From contig CAJNDS010002341.1 of the NCBI GenBank assembly GCA_905221605.1, positions 173,083-237,082 on the forward strand: a stretch of 64,000 nucleotides of DNA. The letters are read 5' to 3'. This document shows, in pieces, positions 12,101 to 23,345 of the stretch; within the stretch, counting starts at the first letter, position 1; every line of letters starts with the position of its first letter. The notes under the pieces are model-generated. The model was not told the DNA's origin and searched no databases. It was given only the letters and a program-made list of their open reading frames with translations. The position numbers and the translations under genes were made by a program. This DNA comes from Symbiodinium natans (Eukaryota > Sar > Dinophyceae > Suessiales > Symbiodiniaceae).

Positions 12101-12643
12101 CTTTTCCTTCCCATATGCTCCAGGGCACGACGGGTTTGGCTGCATGAGGTGCTCCTTCCCCGGACAGTACATCGCCTGCCCAATGATGTGGTCTCGAACT
12201 CTCGAACCGCGCCGGAACGGCGCTCCGAGCCTGAGGTGGGTTGTGGCCCAAGACGTATTTCGACCGGAGGCCTCATTTTTTTGCAGGCGACATGCAGCCA
12301 TATGCAGCCATGCTAACTGCTCTGTCGATGATCTGAGAACCGCACAGAAGACAGGATTTGTTGAGAGGAATGTTGCGGGGCAGCTGCAAGCGGCCTCCTT
12401 GTACGGGGTTGATGATTTCGAGCCGGGCTCCTGGCCAGAGCGAGAAGCGTTGTCAGCATTGTGCAGAAGCGGTTTTACTTGGTGACATTGTCCATTGTCG
12501 TGATCTTGCGCGTGCAGCGAACAGCACAGTCACCCAACAAGTCCTCACCCATGGGTTTCACTACCTGGGCACTGCATGTCGGCAGCTTCGGGGTCAACAG
12601 GGAAACAACCGTTTTTTTTGGAGTCATTCAGTGAGATGACTTC

Positions 12644-13170
12644 TCAACTCAGCGCGGGCACGAACTCCAGGAGGAGCAGGTGCAGCACAAAGTGGACCAC
12701 TGCCGCGCCGACCACGACGATGAGCAGCGAGCTTCCCTGGCAAAGACCAGGAGCCAGTCGGGGCTTCTTTGTGAGTGACTGTCGTCCAGCCTTTAGGTAT
12801 CCGGATCCCAATTCATCCGACTTGCTGGACATCTGGTTGGTCTGGCAGGGGGCAGAGCTCACAAGCTCCCGTAAAGCTTCCGAAGCAGGACTCCGCGCCG
12901 AGCCTTGAAAACCAAGGCACCGGCCAATATGCTGCATGGAATGGCAAAGAGCTGCATGCCCAGCCAGTGCACCTTCACACATACACTTGCACGTTGGAGT
13001 CTGGAGACTGGATGCTCGCTCTTTTTATTCATTTAGCCTGGCACACGAAACCCCTAAATGCTCAGGCCCTTTTCCTACAAGGTTCTGCGGCATTGTCCTG
13101 TTTCTACCTGCAAGTTCAAGAAAAGCAGTTTGCCTCAGCATCGCTGAAGTTGAACTTGCGGACATAGCGA
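12644..13170 (-). CDS. Protein with C-terminal membrane anchor (3' exons)
   Basis: The last exon, 12736-12644, follows CTTTGCCAG and encodes 30 residues with one strong hydrophobic helix (SSLLIVVVGAAVVHFVL, then HLLLLEF) before TGA. A likely upstream exon near 13165-13110 encodes EVLRYVRKFNFSDAEANC. The final helix right at the C-terminus suggests a tail-anchored or small multi-pass endomembrane protein. Similarity to the second helix of the V-ATPase assembly factor Vma21 was considered but is only compositional. Upstream exons are not assigned. Confidence 0.38.
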
Positions 13171-13604
13171 AGCACCTCGCAGAGTCTACCGCTTCCACAC
13201 GTACATGCTCCACACACCGACTACACACGTTCAAAGCACAACGGGCGCTCTCGGCGGAGCCAACCTACTGTTTATTCGTAGGGAAGGAGCTAGGCACCCA
13301 CAGAAATGAATAGTCTCTCGACAGAACCCCCAACTAAGAAGGCCTGCAATTCGCAAGCCACCCCTATACTGGAACTTCCCCCAGCACCAAAACACTCAAC
13401 ACGAGCGACACCGTTGAGCAGAATTGAACAATGTGTCTTTGGAAGCTAAACAAACAGGCGAAAACAAAACGCCCGGTGTGGGAACTACTCGCAAAAGAAC
13501 ACTGGAACTACTCGCAAAAGAACAAAGGACTGGCAGCACGTGGTAGCATACACTACGGAACCTGGTACACCTCAAAAGCAGAAGATGCCAAGTAGGCCCT
13601 GAGA

Positions 13605-13945
13605 GCAGCAGCATTGCAGCAGCAGCCTTGCAGCAGCAGCATTGCAGCAGCTGCATTCAGCATTGCAGCAGCAGCAGCAGCAGCAGCATTGCAGCAGCAG
13701 CATTGCAGCAGCAGCATTGCAGCAGCAGCATTGCAGCAGCAGCATTGCAGCAGCAGCATTGCAGCAGCAGCATTGCAGCAGCAGCATTGCAGCAGCAGCA
13801 TTGCAGCAGCAGCATTGCAGCAGCATCATTGCAGCAGCATCATTGCAGCAGCAGCATTGCAGCAGCAGCATTGCAGCAGCAGCATTGCAGCAGCAGCATT
13901 GCAGCAGCAGCATTGCAGCAGCAGCATTGCAGCAGCCTTGCAGAA
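13605..13945. repeat. 14-bp minisatellite (ATTGCAGCAGCAGC)n
   Basis: More than twenty near-perfect copies of a 14-bp unit rich in CAG. Because 14 is not a multiple of 3, each frame cycles through three peptides (poly-Gln/His, Cys/Ser, Ala-rich) every 42 bp and stays open on both strands. The resulting long open frames are artefacts of the repeat, not genes. A short pure CAG run sits near 13668-13688. Confidence 0.97.
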
Positions 13946-14106
13946 GCATTGCAGAAGCATTGCAGCAGCATTGCAGCAGCATTGCAGCAGCATTGCAGCA
14001 GCATTGCAGCAGCATTGCAGCAGCATTGCAGCAGCATTGCAGCAGCATTGCAGCAGCATTGCAGCAGCATTGCAGCAGCATTGCAGCAGCATTGCAGCAG
14101 CATTGT
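13946..14106. repeat. 11-bp minisatellite (ATTGCAGCAGC)n
   Basis: Directly abutting the 14-bp array, about a dozen copies of an 11-bp unit that equals the 14-bp unit minus one CAG triplet. Two variant copies with GCAGAAGC mark the junction. The array ends at TGTATGCAG near 14105. Confidence 0.97.
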
Positions 14107-14766
14107 ATGCAGTTTCGTGCGCCACTGCCGCCTGCTGCTGCTTCTCGGATCTGGGGAGAAATTGCCATTTGTGATTCGGTAGAGTTTTAAATCCTTACTG
14201 AGAAGCTTTCTAAATTGGGATCAGATTTGTTGGCTTCTCGAATCAGAGTCTGAATCGGACTCGCGCAGATTCGGAATCGCTGCACGTGATGCAAGTGTTT
14301 ACTGAGGGGTGCAAGCGTGCCCCTGGTCATGGAAGCCGCAAAGCCTTGATCTGGTCATAGATGTAGAGGTAAGCATGGGAGAATAGCAACCTAAGATTGA
14401 GGCAGCCTCATCATGCTCCAACAACACTCGGAACTTCCCCACTGCACGATGGCCATGATACTGCTAAGTCTATGAGCTCCGAGTAGCGCAGCCAGTGTCA
14501 TAGCGAGATAAGCCGGAGAAATGAACGGAATACAGGTCATGAGGATCACGTTGAAGATGCAATCCTAGGCTACCACAAACATCCACTGACTGCGCCTCAG
14601 CGGCTTTACAGGACCGCAAGGGCTTCTTTTATTTTTCTGCGTCTGAAAGTCGGCGTACCGGCCTTGTTCCATCTCGCCCAACTCCAGGGCCTCAAAACTC
14701 TTCCACGTTCATATACGTTCATCCATTCTTGTTGCGCAGTCGCTGAGTCGCCCCCAGATGCTGAGC

Positions 14767-15060
14767 TTAGTGAAGCGAATCTTCGTACGGCTTCGCACGG
14801 TCTGCCTTCTCGGCGTTCTCTCCTTGGATCTTCTTGTTCGCTCCCACGATGTACCTGGTTGACACCAGCTTCTTCCACGCAGACACCAACGCACGTGACA
14901 AGACATGCGACAGGACCGACAACACTGTTGCGGCCCGGTCACTGGCCCAGGTGCTTTGGCAGCCACTGCACCGCCAGGGGCTCTGCCAGGAAGGGGACGA
15001 AGAAAGTGCAAGGCCAACAGTACCTGAGCCACACCTCGATCCTCCACGTGAACTGCGCTG
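14767..15060 (-). CDS. Possible small membrane/basic protein, 3' end
   Basis: A minus-strand block ending with TAA at 14767-14769 encodes KKLVSTRYIVGANKKIQGEN followed by AEKADRAKPYEDSLH. Upstream, near 15050-14940, another frame encodes a hydrophobic segment (YCWPCTFFVPFLAEPLAVQW). The arrangement, membrane helices followed by a charged tail, is plausible for a small membrane protein, but the exon joins were not established and no family is recognised. Confidence 0.28.
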   Translation of the reverse strand, partial: QRSSRGGSRCGSGTVGLALSSSPSWQSPWRCSGCQSTWASDRAATVLSVLSHVLSRALVSAWKKLVSTRYIVGANKKIQGENAEKADRAKPYEDSLH

Positions 15061-15653
15061 TGCTACGCAGGCTGCCCACTGTTTGCCCCAAAGATAAAAT
15101 CACAGCCGAGCCGCACGAAGAGCAGTTTGCCAACCGATTTCTGGATTGGATATGACTCGAAGATTTGCTGCGGGCTGTCCTCAGCAACGTTAGAAGTGAA
15201 TCCTGGCAGCGAGTGGAGCCCAACGACATGCAGGCCTCATTTGCAGAAGCACACCACGACATGGCGAGTCTCGAGCGCGCAGCTACTTCGGCAATTCGTT
15301 GTCTGCATTTCCATTCCCCGAGTTGTGGGAGGTTCCACAGGCCCAAAGGCTTGGTTGCTAGCTTTTGATTCTCAGAGTCGGCCTTTCACTTCGCGAGCCA
15401 GGACAACGACAGAACTTGCCACCCAAGTGTCCAGGCTACCCAGCAGGCGCCCGTCCGAAGTGTGAGCACCAACTCCCACCATCTGAAGGTAGCCTTGCAT
15501 TCTTTTAAATGACAGCCTTGCGACATCGGTTTACTGCAATGTGCTCGCCACAGCGTCTCAATCCCAACAAACAAGAACCACGCCAAATGCTAGCAATGGG
15601 CTCAAGTAGGTTTGGAGAGCGATGTCCATCACCAGGTTCAGGATCCTGAGGCA

Positions 15654-15684
15654 ACAACGTCAACAACGTCAACAACGTCAACTC
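15654..15684. repeat. 9-bp tandem CAACAACGT
   Basis: Three to four copies of AACAACGTC in tandem, too short to interpret beyond simple-sequence slippage. Confidence 0.8.
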
Positions 15685-16297
15685 GCCCACTCCTGAGAAC
15701 ATGAGAACCTCCGAATGAATTCGTTCGAGCTGGCTTTCTAGGGGTCTCTGCGACCCAGCTGCAAGGCCGCGTTGTAGAACATCGTGTAGGCCTTACCGGC
15801 ACACAACTGCAGTTGTGCCTACGGATGTGGCCGCGTGCCCAGCACTTTAGCGCGGACTTGTGCCTTCTGCGTCTCATCTTCGCTTTGGAAGCTGGCATGC
15901 TTGGCACCTGCGCAGGCCGAAGTTGCAGGAGTGTCAGACTTGCCTTGCCGACTCTGCCAGACTTTTGAGACAAGTCGCCCATAGAGCTGACGACAAAGAG
16001 CCCAAGCTGGGAGCCAACGACGAGACCTCTGCTCTGAGATGCAGAGAAACGTTCAACACAAAACGCGTTCTCTACCTCTCGCTCTCTACAGAGAAGCTCA
16101 AGTGGAGAGAGGAGCCCATGGGAGCCCACAGACAGCACAGAAACAAAATAGCACCCAAAGCAAAGAGCACCGGATGACAGTTCGCCCCACAAGCATTGAG
16201 GAGGGAAGCACGGTCTCTGAAGCATCTCCCGAAGTCCCAGACTGCGAGGGTCCGAGGGTCCGAGGGTGTGGTGTGTGACCCTACGGTGCGTGTGCAG

Positions 16298-16505
16298 GCG
16301 CCCGCCTCCAACCCCGAACTAGCTTTCTCACGAGCACTGACAAGACTAATGGAACTGCTGGCACTGACAGAAAAGTGGATTGCTCTGCCGCCCACACTAG
16401 ATGTGGCAAGACGTGGCAAGACTGTACCTCTCTTTGTCCAAGCTGCAGATGAAGAGACCCTCAGAGAACTCGCCAGGCTCATCTCCATTTGCATACGAAA
16501 AGGAG
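16298..16505 (+). CDS. Exon of unknown helical protein
   Basis: After GTGTGTGCAG the frame encodes APASNPELAFSRALTRLMEL, then EKWIALPPTLDVARRGKTV and an amphipathic helix AADEETLRELARLISICIRK. Composition and helix periodicity strongly suggest real coding sequence. A GC donor (GGAG|GC) at 16506 is the likely exon end. No domain was recognised and neighbouring exons were not found. Confidence 0.42.
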
Positions 16506-17484
16506 GCCATGTAGTACCTTCGCAGGCCAGCGCACCGACTTCTGGATGTTTCAGGCGCCGTCGGGTGTGGGAGGTTTGGGCTCTTCGTCTTTAAGGCCTG
16601 GAGAGCATGAAGGGCTCTAAAGGCTTTAGGTTTCAGAGACTACAAAAGGGCCTGAAAAGAGATTCTTGGGGCTGTTCGGGGCAAGGCTCGCGTAGGGAAT
16701 GTACAGCACGAAAGTCCACACCGCGCAGGACGCCACCAGGCCCTCGATTCCACTTCGGGAAAAGGGAGAACGGTTGAGACACTAGTACAGCTCAACGTGG
16801 CTCAACGTAGTTGAAAGTTCAACCTGTAATTGATTTGTTGCTACACTATACTCATCACTACGGACCTGTGTGGTTGCACCCACTAGAACTTCCAGCCGGC
16901 AAGAAATGGCTGTAAAGGCAGCGGGCGGAACCTTTGCCCTTGAACTTCATGGAGACAGGGCTCCAGGATCGCCACACCGATCTTCCCGCTTCTCTGCTCC
17001 GACGTGACGGCCATGTTGTGCCAGAAGAGGCCTCGCCCGACGATGGTTGTGCTATGTCTCTATGTTGTTTCTGGCTTTCGGCTGAAACGGCACAAGACTG
17101 CAGTGACTGTACATGTAAGAAAGTGCGTCCAAGCCACCTTCGGGCGCATACTTGCCTCAGCGATCGACCAGGATCGGGCTTGTTTCTTCTCTGTACAACC
17201 CCACCACCCCGTTCTAGAAGGAAAAACACCGGCTTAGATCCCTGGGTTAAGGGCTTTACTGGGTTTCGGAGTTTGGCTGTTCCAGAAATTCCAGCTGGCT
17301 GCTTTTCCGTGCCGAGTGACGACACACTGGTCGATGGTTACCCCGGTGTTGGTGCCCCTACTGAATGTCATAATCCTTAAAGGGCTGCCACATAAACAAC
17401 GGCATATCTCTTCTAACAAAGGAATCCTTCTGTTTCATGTCTCTCCATCTCTTTTCTTAATGATCCTTCTCGGCGTTCATGACT

Positions 17485-17725
17485 TTAAGGGTGTTTAGGG
17501 CCACAAGCTTTCAAAGTTTAAGGGCGTTTAGGAGCTTCAAGACCTTCAAACTGCAAGCGGATTTAAGGGCCGCAAGAAGCTTTCAGGCTTTCCGGGAGCT
17601 TAGGGTTCAAGGAGTTGACACTTTCAGACTTTAAGGAGGTTCAGGGGCCGCAAGAAGCTTTCAAACTTTGAGGTTCAGAGGCGTCAAGGAGCTTAGAGGC
17701 TGTAAGACTTTCCTTAATGGAACGA
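17485..17725 (+). repeat. Degenerate TTTAAGGG / AGCTTTCAA repeat spacer
   Basis: A gene-free stretch built of irregular copies of TTTAAGGGCGTTTAGG, CCGCAAGAAGCTTTCA and GGAGCTTAG. The second word recurs nearly exactly near 17570 and 17650. It resembles the other TTTAGGG-containing spacers of the window. Confidence 0.55.
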
Positions 17726-18282
17726 ATTCTTGCGATTTCAACGGTGACGAGCGGGCACGGGTCGTCGGCTGGCTTCATTCCAGAATTGCTGGCTGAGTTT
17801 TTGGCTGTGGGGTTCAGGATCTCAGCCAGAAGCATGCAGCAAGCAAGGTAGATGACCAGCTACATACAAGAGCCTTCCGGACACTCGGGTGCGATCACAA
17901 AGACGAAGAACTGCTTTAACCCCGGAAGCACCCACACCGAACATCGACGATTGAACGGAACAGTGCAGCTACATCTGCCTTGAAGAGGCCAGCACGACCG
18001 ACGTCTGGTGATCAATTCGTTGCTTGAGGCGATGCTCTGCAGGGTGATCATCTTCTGTAGCATGCAGCCGAGCGGCACTCAGTCAGGGAGCACTTCCGTC
18101 CTGACGACGTCTGACAAAGGTTGTACCAGATTGTCTTTCTAATGCCTTCTGTAGGTGCGTCAATGCTCCATGAACCAAAGATGCAACCAACACTGCTTCT
18201 CCTGACAGCGTAAGACCTTCTCTGGCAGCTGTGACAGCCTGCGATCGCGTCTCCTGCGCAAATCATTGCCACAAGAAAACAT

Positions 18283-18650
18283 TCAGTCAAAACCGCAAGC
18301 ACATAAATGCGCACGAAAGCGTTCTCCAAGAATGCATTTAAGTGAAGGCACGTACTTCATGCTACAATGATGACTGCGTACGCCATCCTGCGAGGGGAAG
18401 ATGACGAATGCCGTCGACGTAGAAGACCTCAGCATCAACTCCCCTTCAGCGACACAGCAGGTCGCCCACTTGCAGAGTTGTTGAAGGGTGTGCGGTGTAA
18501 ACGTGTAGGGCAGGGAATGTAGCGAATTTAGCTTCGTAGGATTGATCCTCAAAGCTGTGGTTGGGATCAGGGCTTCAGGAGTCTCAGTGGCTTCAGTCTC
18601 ACCTCTGAGGCCTGGAAGATGCTGTTGCTTGTCACGGAGCCGGAGCATGA
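18283..18650 (-). CDS. Exon(s) of unknown protein
   Basis: A minus-strand open frame carries a convincing stretch, LRINPTKLNSLHSLPYTFTP followed by HTLQQLCKWATCCVAEGEL and STSTAFVIFPSQDG. Mixed hydrophobic/polar composition with Cys and aromatic residues is unlike the low-complexity shadows nearby. No motif of a known family was found; exon borders are open. Confidence 0.36.
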
Positions 18651-19346
18651 GTTTGGTGGGGAAGGTCCCTCTTTGCAACACGAGTGCCCTTCTGCCAGAA
18701 CTCGGGCACTAAGCTCACCGCATCGCTTGCAATGTAGACTTGATCTCCTTAGCCCACACTGAGGCCCACACTGCAAGAGGAGGAAATCATACGCGCAATG
18801 CGAGCTGCAAACGATCATGTATCTAATCCTTTGCCCACATCGGCCCACCCCCAAAACGGGAATCCATAACCATTGGGCCATCATGTCCAGCCCGCAGCGT
18901 TCGGAAGCCATTCGTTCTGGTTCTCCTAAGACCGAAGGCCTGAAGGCCTGAGGTCACTGCGTGCTGCAGTGACCATACTGGGTGGCAAAGAGAGCGCTTA
19001 GACATTGATGTCTCTTCTTGATCCCAGCTTCAGATTCGCTCACCTGATGCGAATGCTCGAGATGCACGTGCCTTAGATGTCGCGACAACCTGAAGCAAAG
19101 CTTTCAAAACTGATGCAAGCGTTCAAGAAGCCGTGGTCCAAATCCCATGCTCCCAATATGCTTCATCGCAGTGGCCAAGCATTCAGTACGATGTCTGTGG
19201 CCCATTTCTCTGCCTGAGCGACGTCAAGTGGCCAAAAGCGATGTTCTCCGCGGGCCGTGCGCAGGATGCACACAACACATCAGTGGATTCACGGGGGCTC
19301 TTGCTTATCACTTCATTTGGTCAAAGTGCCTGGTTCAAAGCACCAC

Positions 19347-19690
19347 TCACAACCGGTTCGGAATCGGGGGCACCATGAGAATCTCCGGCATGTCCAGCGT
19401 GTCCTGCAGACGTCTGCAGACAAGATGCACGAAGGTACTCGAGAGAAAGCCTATTCGAAGGCTGCCTTGACTCTTCCAGCCTGCTTCGGCTTCCTGCTCT
19501 ACGAGGGTATCCACCAAGTGTTTCTGGGATGCGTAGTCCTGGAGATGGAAGTCTCTCACCGAGACCCTTCCACAAACATCCTAAATCTTCGCAGCAGAAG
19601 GCCAGATACGAGTGAGCAATGATGAGATGCCCTTTCGCCAATCGTCCACTAAGTCACGAACGCCAGCTAACTTCTGGTGCATGCAAACTG
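19347..19690 (-). CDS. Unknown protein, at least two exons
   Basis: One block (about 19685-19600) encodes HQKLAGVRDLVDDWRKGISS; a second (about 19560-19347) encodes SVRDFHLQDYASQKHLVDTL, VEQEAEAGWKSQG and FVHLVCRRLQDTLDMPEIL. Both are helical and protein-like. A border may lie at CATCTCCAG or at GATTTAG. The AT-rich island at 19.9 kb lies immediately upstream in the direction of transcription. No family is recognised. Confidence 0.38.
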
Positions 19691-19859
19691 AGAGCACGGG
19701 CGGTCCCAAGCCAAGGAAACGGCCACGGGCTCGCACCCCATTGCCGATGTGATCGAATCCTTCAGCTTCTCCTGGTGGGCTGGCGCGGGTCAACGAGCAG
19801 GGCACATGTTTGCGGATCTCATAAGATCGAATATGATAAAAACTTGATGCCACATGGTA

Positions 19860-20272
19860 GAGCTATGGTCTTCACACATATCTGTTTATGTTCTAGAAAG
19901 TATTTCATATATATATATATATATGATTAGGCATTCTAGTTTTTCAGTGTTTATGACATCTGCTGTTTGTTCATTGCATGTTGCATACTACATCTTACAT
20001 TTGTATATTGAATATCATCCAATATCTGTCTAGTATATGTTATATGCCTTATGTGTGTATATATTTACATATGTACGTTACATTGCACATGATGTATTCC
20101 ATATTCGGTGATACAAACTTTTTGTTACACACTGTGTGTTGCATGTTCTATGTTATATGTCATAGGTCGCACGTCGCATGCCATGTCCTAAATTGTACAT
20201 TGCGCATATAAATATATATTTATATAATATAGATATACATATACATATACACATACACATACACATACATAC

Positions 20273-20312
<40 letters not shown>

Positions 20313-20405
20313 CTATATATATATATATATAATTTATGTATTCATCTATCTATTGATTTATTTATTCCTTTCTTGATTGATTTATATTATACCCTCCCCC
20401 CACGC
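19860..20405. repeat. AT-rich simple-sequence island (TATACA/ATAT)
   Basis: About 540 bp that are strongly AT-rich in an otherwise GC-balanced region: an (AT)n tract at about 19907-19925, long (ATACAT)n/(ACACAT)n arrays at about 20225-20310, and an (AT)n run near 20312-20332. No gene is present; the open frames here only reflect the repeat. Confidence 0.95.
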
Positions 20406-20534
20406 CCTCCATGATCTACTGTCATGGGGGTGCATATGCTGTGCATTCACATCAGTAAGATGCAGCACGCAATATGAACATCTGAGCATGCCTCGGCATT
20501 CTCCCCACCGCTCATAGGTGCAAAGCCTTCAAGC

Positions 20535-20974
20535 TTGGCTGCGAAGCCTCAGGCTCCAAAGCACAATCCCAACGAGCAATCGAACAAAGCATTCACCAAA
20601 GAAGTGTCAGGGTCAGTGCGATTGGATCATGCAAACAATTCCCGGAAAATGCGGGCTGGAACATTGTGCAAAGACGCTTTCCATCGTGGCATGCTCCAAG
20701 TGGACACTCTTGAAGAGCTTTGTCTGCTGGATGCCATAAAACAAAGCACCGCCAAAGGAAAAAAGGTACGCGAAGGCCAGCCAGTACACCTGCGAAAGCA
20801 GAGGAAATACCGACACCAGCCAAGAGCAAACGTGATGTGCTTGCTGCCAAGCCTTTGTCCAAACCAGCTCCATCTGGCGATGGTGGCCCCACGACACGAC
20901 GGCGCACAGCATCTGTGGGCTTTCCTCGTCTGAGAGGGCTGCGGCAAACTGGTCGTACTGCTATGGGTCTGTAA
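20535..20974 (+). CDS. Basic Pro/Lys-rich protein, 3' part, two exons
   Basis: An exon ending at 20765 (about 20535-20765) encodes KPQAPKHNPNEQSNKAFTKE and DTLEELCLLDAIKQSTAKGK; AAG|GTACGC gives a donor. A 38-bp intron (20766-20803) ends GCAGAG, after which the frame continues EIPTPAKSKRDVLAAK, PLSKPAPSGDGGPTTRRR and ends GRTAMGL, TAA at 20972-20974. The tail is disordered and basic, as in nuclear or cytoskeleton-binding proteins. The intron is very short, and an alternative unspliced frame (basic, RRPASTPAKAEE) also joins the same tail. The start was not found. Confidence 0.45.
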
Positions 20975-21625
20975 ACTGCGAGTCTGTTATAGAATTTGTA
21001 GGGTTTCTGCATGCGGACCACCAGTAAACCCGAACGAAGCAAACCGACTTGCCCAAACTTGCCCGAGCAGCGGCTGCTTTGCTGCCAAGAATAAGAAGAT
21101 CCGAACTGACGAAGAGTGCGAAGCCCAACCAAACCAGAAGCAAGGTCCCTGCCCAAACCAGGAGCGCGAACTGGTACCGGAACAGAGCCTTGCGTGACAG
21201 CGCAACGGAGTCAAAGCGAGCAAGCTGTGGGGCTTACGCTGCTTAGCAGCGAATTCCAACTGAACGTCGGAGCAGAGCGTCGGCAACTTTAAGTAGACCG
21301 ATGCTGAAGCCGGAGTCGAAGCCCTCACTTGAGAAGTCAAGGAGCCATAGTCCCCGGCCCAGCGACGTTGACACGAAGCATGTTTGTCGTGAGGGGGTAC
21401 CTTGTGGCAGGCTCCAGGCAACTCGCCAATGAGCCCATGCATTCTGTAAGGAATATGCCAGCATGCGAGGAGTATGCCCCATCCCCTGTTGAAGGGCGCT
21501 GTGGACAGGCTCAATTTCCGCATCCCCGCCGCCATCGCTGTGATTGCACACACGTTTTTGCACGTTTCCAAGGCGGGCTTCACACACCCCAGCAATCTCA
21601 GCACGCTACAAATGGATTGCAAGCG
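20961..21625 (-). CDS. Multi-pass membrane protein, 3' exons
   Basis: The last exon (about 21224-20961) encodes ARFDSVALSRKALFRYQ followed by a long double hydrophobic segment (FALLVWAGTLLLVWLGFALF, then VSSDLLILG) and a polar tail, ending with a stop at 20961-20963. An upstream exon (about 21590-21409) encodes CVKPALETCKNVCAITAMAA and PFNRGWGILLACWHIPYRM, closing at AAG|GTACCC. An intermediate coding-like block includes YLKLPTLCSDVQLEFAAKQ. Family not recognised. Its stop overlaps the stop of the plus-strand gene by about 14 bp, so the two genes are convergent. Confidence 0.43.
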
Positions 21626-22159
21626 GAATGCGCAAATGGCTTTTGAGGTTTCTCCGCGGGCTCGAAGGCTTCGGGAAAGAATCGAGAGAAAGAGTCAGAA
21701 AGAGAAAGAAATAGAGACAACATAAGTGAGAGCTAAGAGAGCTCTCTAGAGTTGTAGGCCCCTTGTTGAAGGCTTTCTGCAAGAAGGGCACGGCTCTGCT
21801 GTCCCCGGCTGCGTGAGCCGCATCCGTTCCCTGCAGTCCAGGCCATGCCTTGGATATTGAAAGACGCAAAAACAAACCAAACGGACCTCAAACCTTGCGT
21901 CTCACTCGCTAGCCTTGTCTTTTGCGCACGTGGAAGTTTGTAGCTGATTCTGAGTCGAGACTTGTGTCGCCTGTCAGACTTAGCAAGGACCCCGTGGCCA
22001 AGATACTCAGAGTTACCATACACTCCGTGTACCTCCGTGTTACACTCCATGATTGCTGTGCGCCGAAGCTGCTGCACGCCTTCAGGGTTGACACAAGGCT
22101 TCGAGGCGATCAGGCAGTACCATATCACGACGAGGATGGTTGCAATCCTTAGGCATTTT

Positions 22160-23215
22160 CAAGATTCCATACAATATTATACTTCAGCTCTGAAGTCAAT
22201 GACAGCGCTACCACAGACCTATTGCAGGGTGCCAGGGCGAAGTTCAACTTCTGAACCCAAGCGAAGCGGTCTTGTTCACGCCGGGTCTTATGCTTCACGA
22301 GAGCTTCAAGGAACAACTGCCCTTTTGCTGGACAAGCTTCACCAGCACCACAGCAGAAACAATGAAGAACGCCAGTCCATTCATCTCGCATTCCCCGTCC
22401 GAGCGTAAGGAATATCCTTGGTACAACGAGTCCCAAATCTTGATACCAAGTGCAGCTTACACCCGTTGGAGCCGACACGCACTAAGGACCTAAGGATGCG
22501 ATGAAGTTTAGGTCCTGGCTTGCAGGCGTCCTATGACATCAGCTATTTTGCCAAGCATCCAGGCATGCATTGCTGGCAGTGCTCAAGCTTCTCACCGCTC
22601 TGCCCCGGTTTTGCCGGCACGCAATGAGCGCAGCCCTCAACTCTGCAGTGGCGACAAACCATCAGCCTCAAAGCTTCGCAGAGCTGCTTGCATGTTGCAG
22701 TATGTTGCACTTTGCAGACGCTGAACCAGACTCACCGTGTCTCACAGCATGCCAATGTGTGCTACATCACCCCGGACTCGATTGGGAACCAATGCAACCG
22801 GCCGCTTGTCATCCGGAATCGTCGCGTTTTCCACAGTTCCAAGAAGGCCACACTCCTGGCCAAAGAGATGCTACATCACGTTCCCGCACCTGAAATCACT
22901 TAGTCCAGCTGCGGACACTAGGGCCGAAAACACCGTCCTGCAAGTAGGGTTGGAGGTGGAGATCTGGGGTGTCCGGACAGTGCCGCAGTTGGCAGTAAGT
23001 GCAGGCGACACATTGTATGAGGGCCTGTCCTTCTCCTTGACGCAACGAAAGTGGCAGAACCTGTTGCTACACTCTCTCGGCATTCCTACACTACACGGAG
23101 GAGAGGATGGACTGTTCCAGGCCAAGCAGCTTGTTCCTCATCTCTGCAGCATATGGGCACACCTCCACAAGCTGCCGAAACCATGCTCCGCTCTCAGACT
23201 TCTTAACATCAGCTG
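22160..23215 (-). CDS. Unknown protein, several exons
   Basis: An exon at 23212-23097, preceded by GGTGGCAG and followed by a GT donor, encodes DVKKSESGAWFRQLVEVCPY and AAEMRNKLLGLEQSILSS. A second, starting near 23035 after TGCGTCAAG, encodes EKDRPSYNVSPALTANCGTV. A third, near 22330-22160, encodes LFLEALVKHKTRREQDRFAW and VQKLNFALAPCNRSVVAL. All are on the minus strand, in order, and look like helical, soluble protein. Some intermediate exons are missing and no domain is recognised. Confidence 0.4.
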
Positions 23216-23294
23216 CCACCAGCAGAAGAGACAGAGGGAGACCAAGGGAGACAGCGAGAGGCCTTGGGGCACAGCTCAGGCCTCGCAAAAATGT

Positions 23295-23345
23295 CCTGCA
23301 ACTCCAAGCGTCCAAGCATCCAAGCGTCCAAGCGTCCAAGCCAAG
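23295..23345. repeat. 9-bp tandem AAGCGTCC
   Basis: CCAAGCGTCCAAGCATCC and CCAAGCGTCC words repeat about five times in tandem. Simple slippage repeat, no gene implied. Confidence 0.8.

Noticed and set aside
12644-12736. Vma21 (V-ATPase assembly factor)
   Set aside because: Only the hydrophobic composition of one helix agrees; the first helix and the terminal retrieval signal are not seen.
13572-14190. Long open frames of about 180-198 codons on both strands
   Set aside because: They are produced by the 14-bp and 11-bp minisatellites, which keep every frame open.
14767-14872. MAPEG-family (microsomal glutathione transferase) protein
   Set aside because: The expected RxxRAxxNxxE signature was not found in any neighbouring frame.
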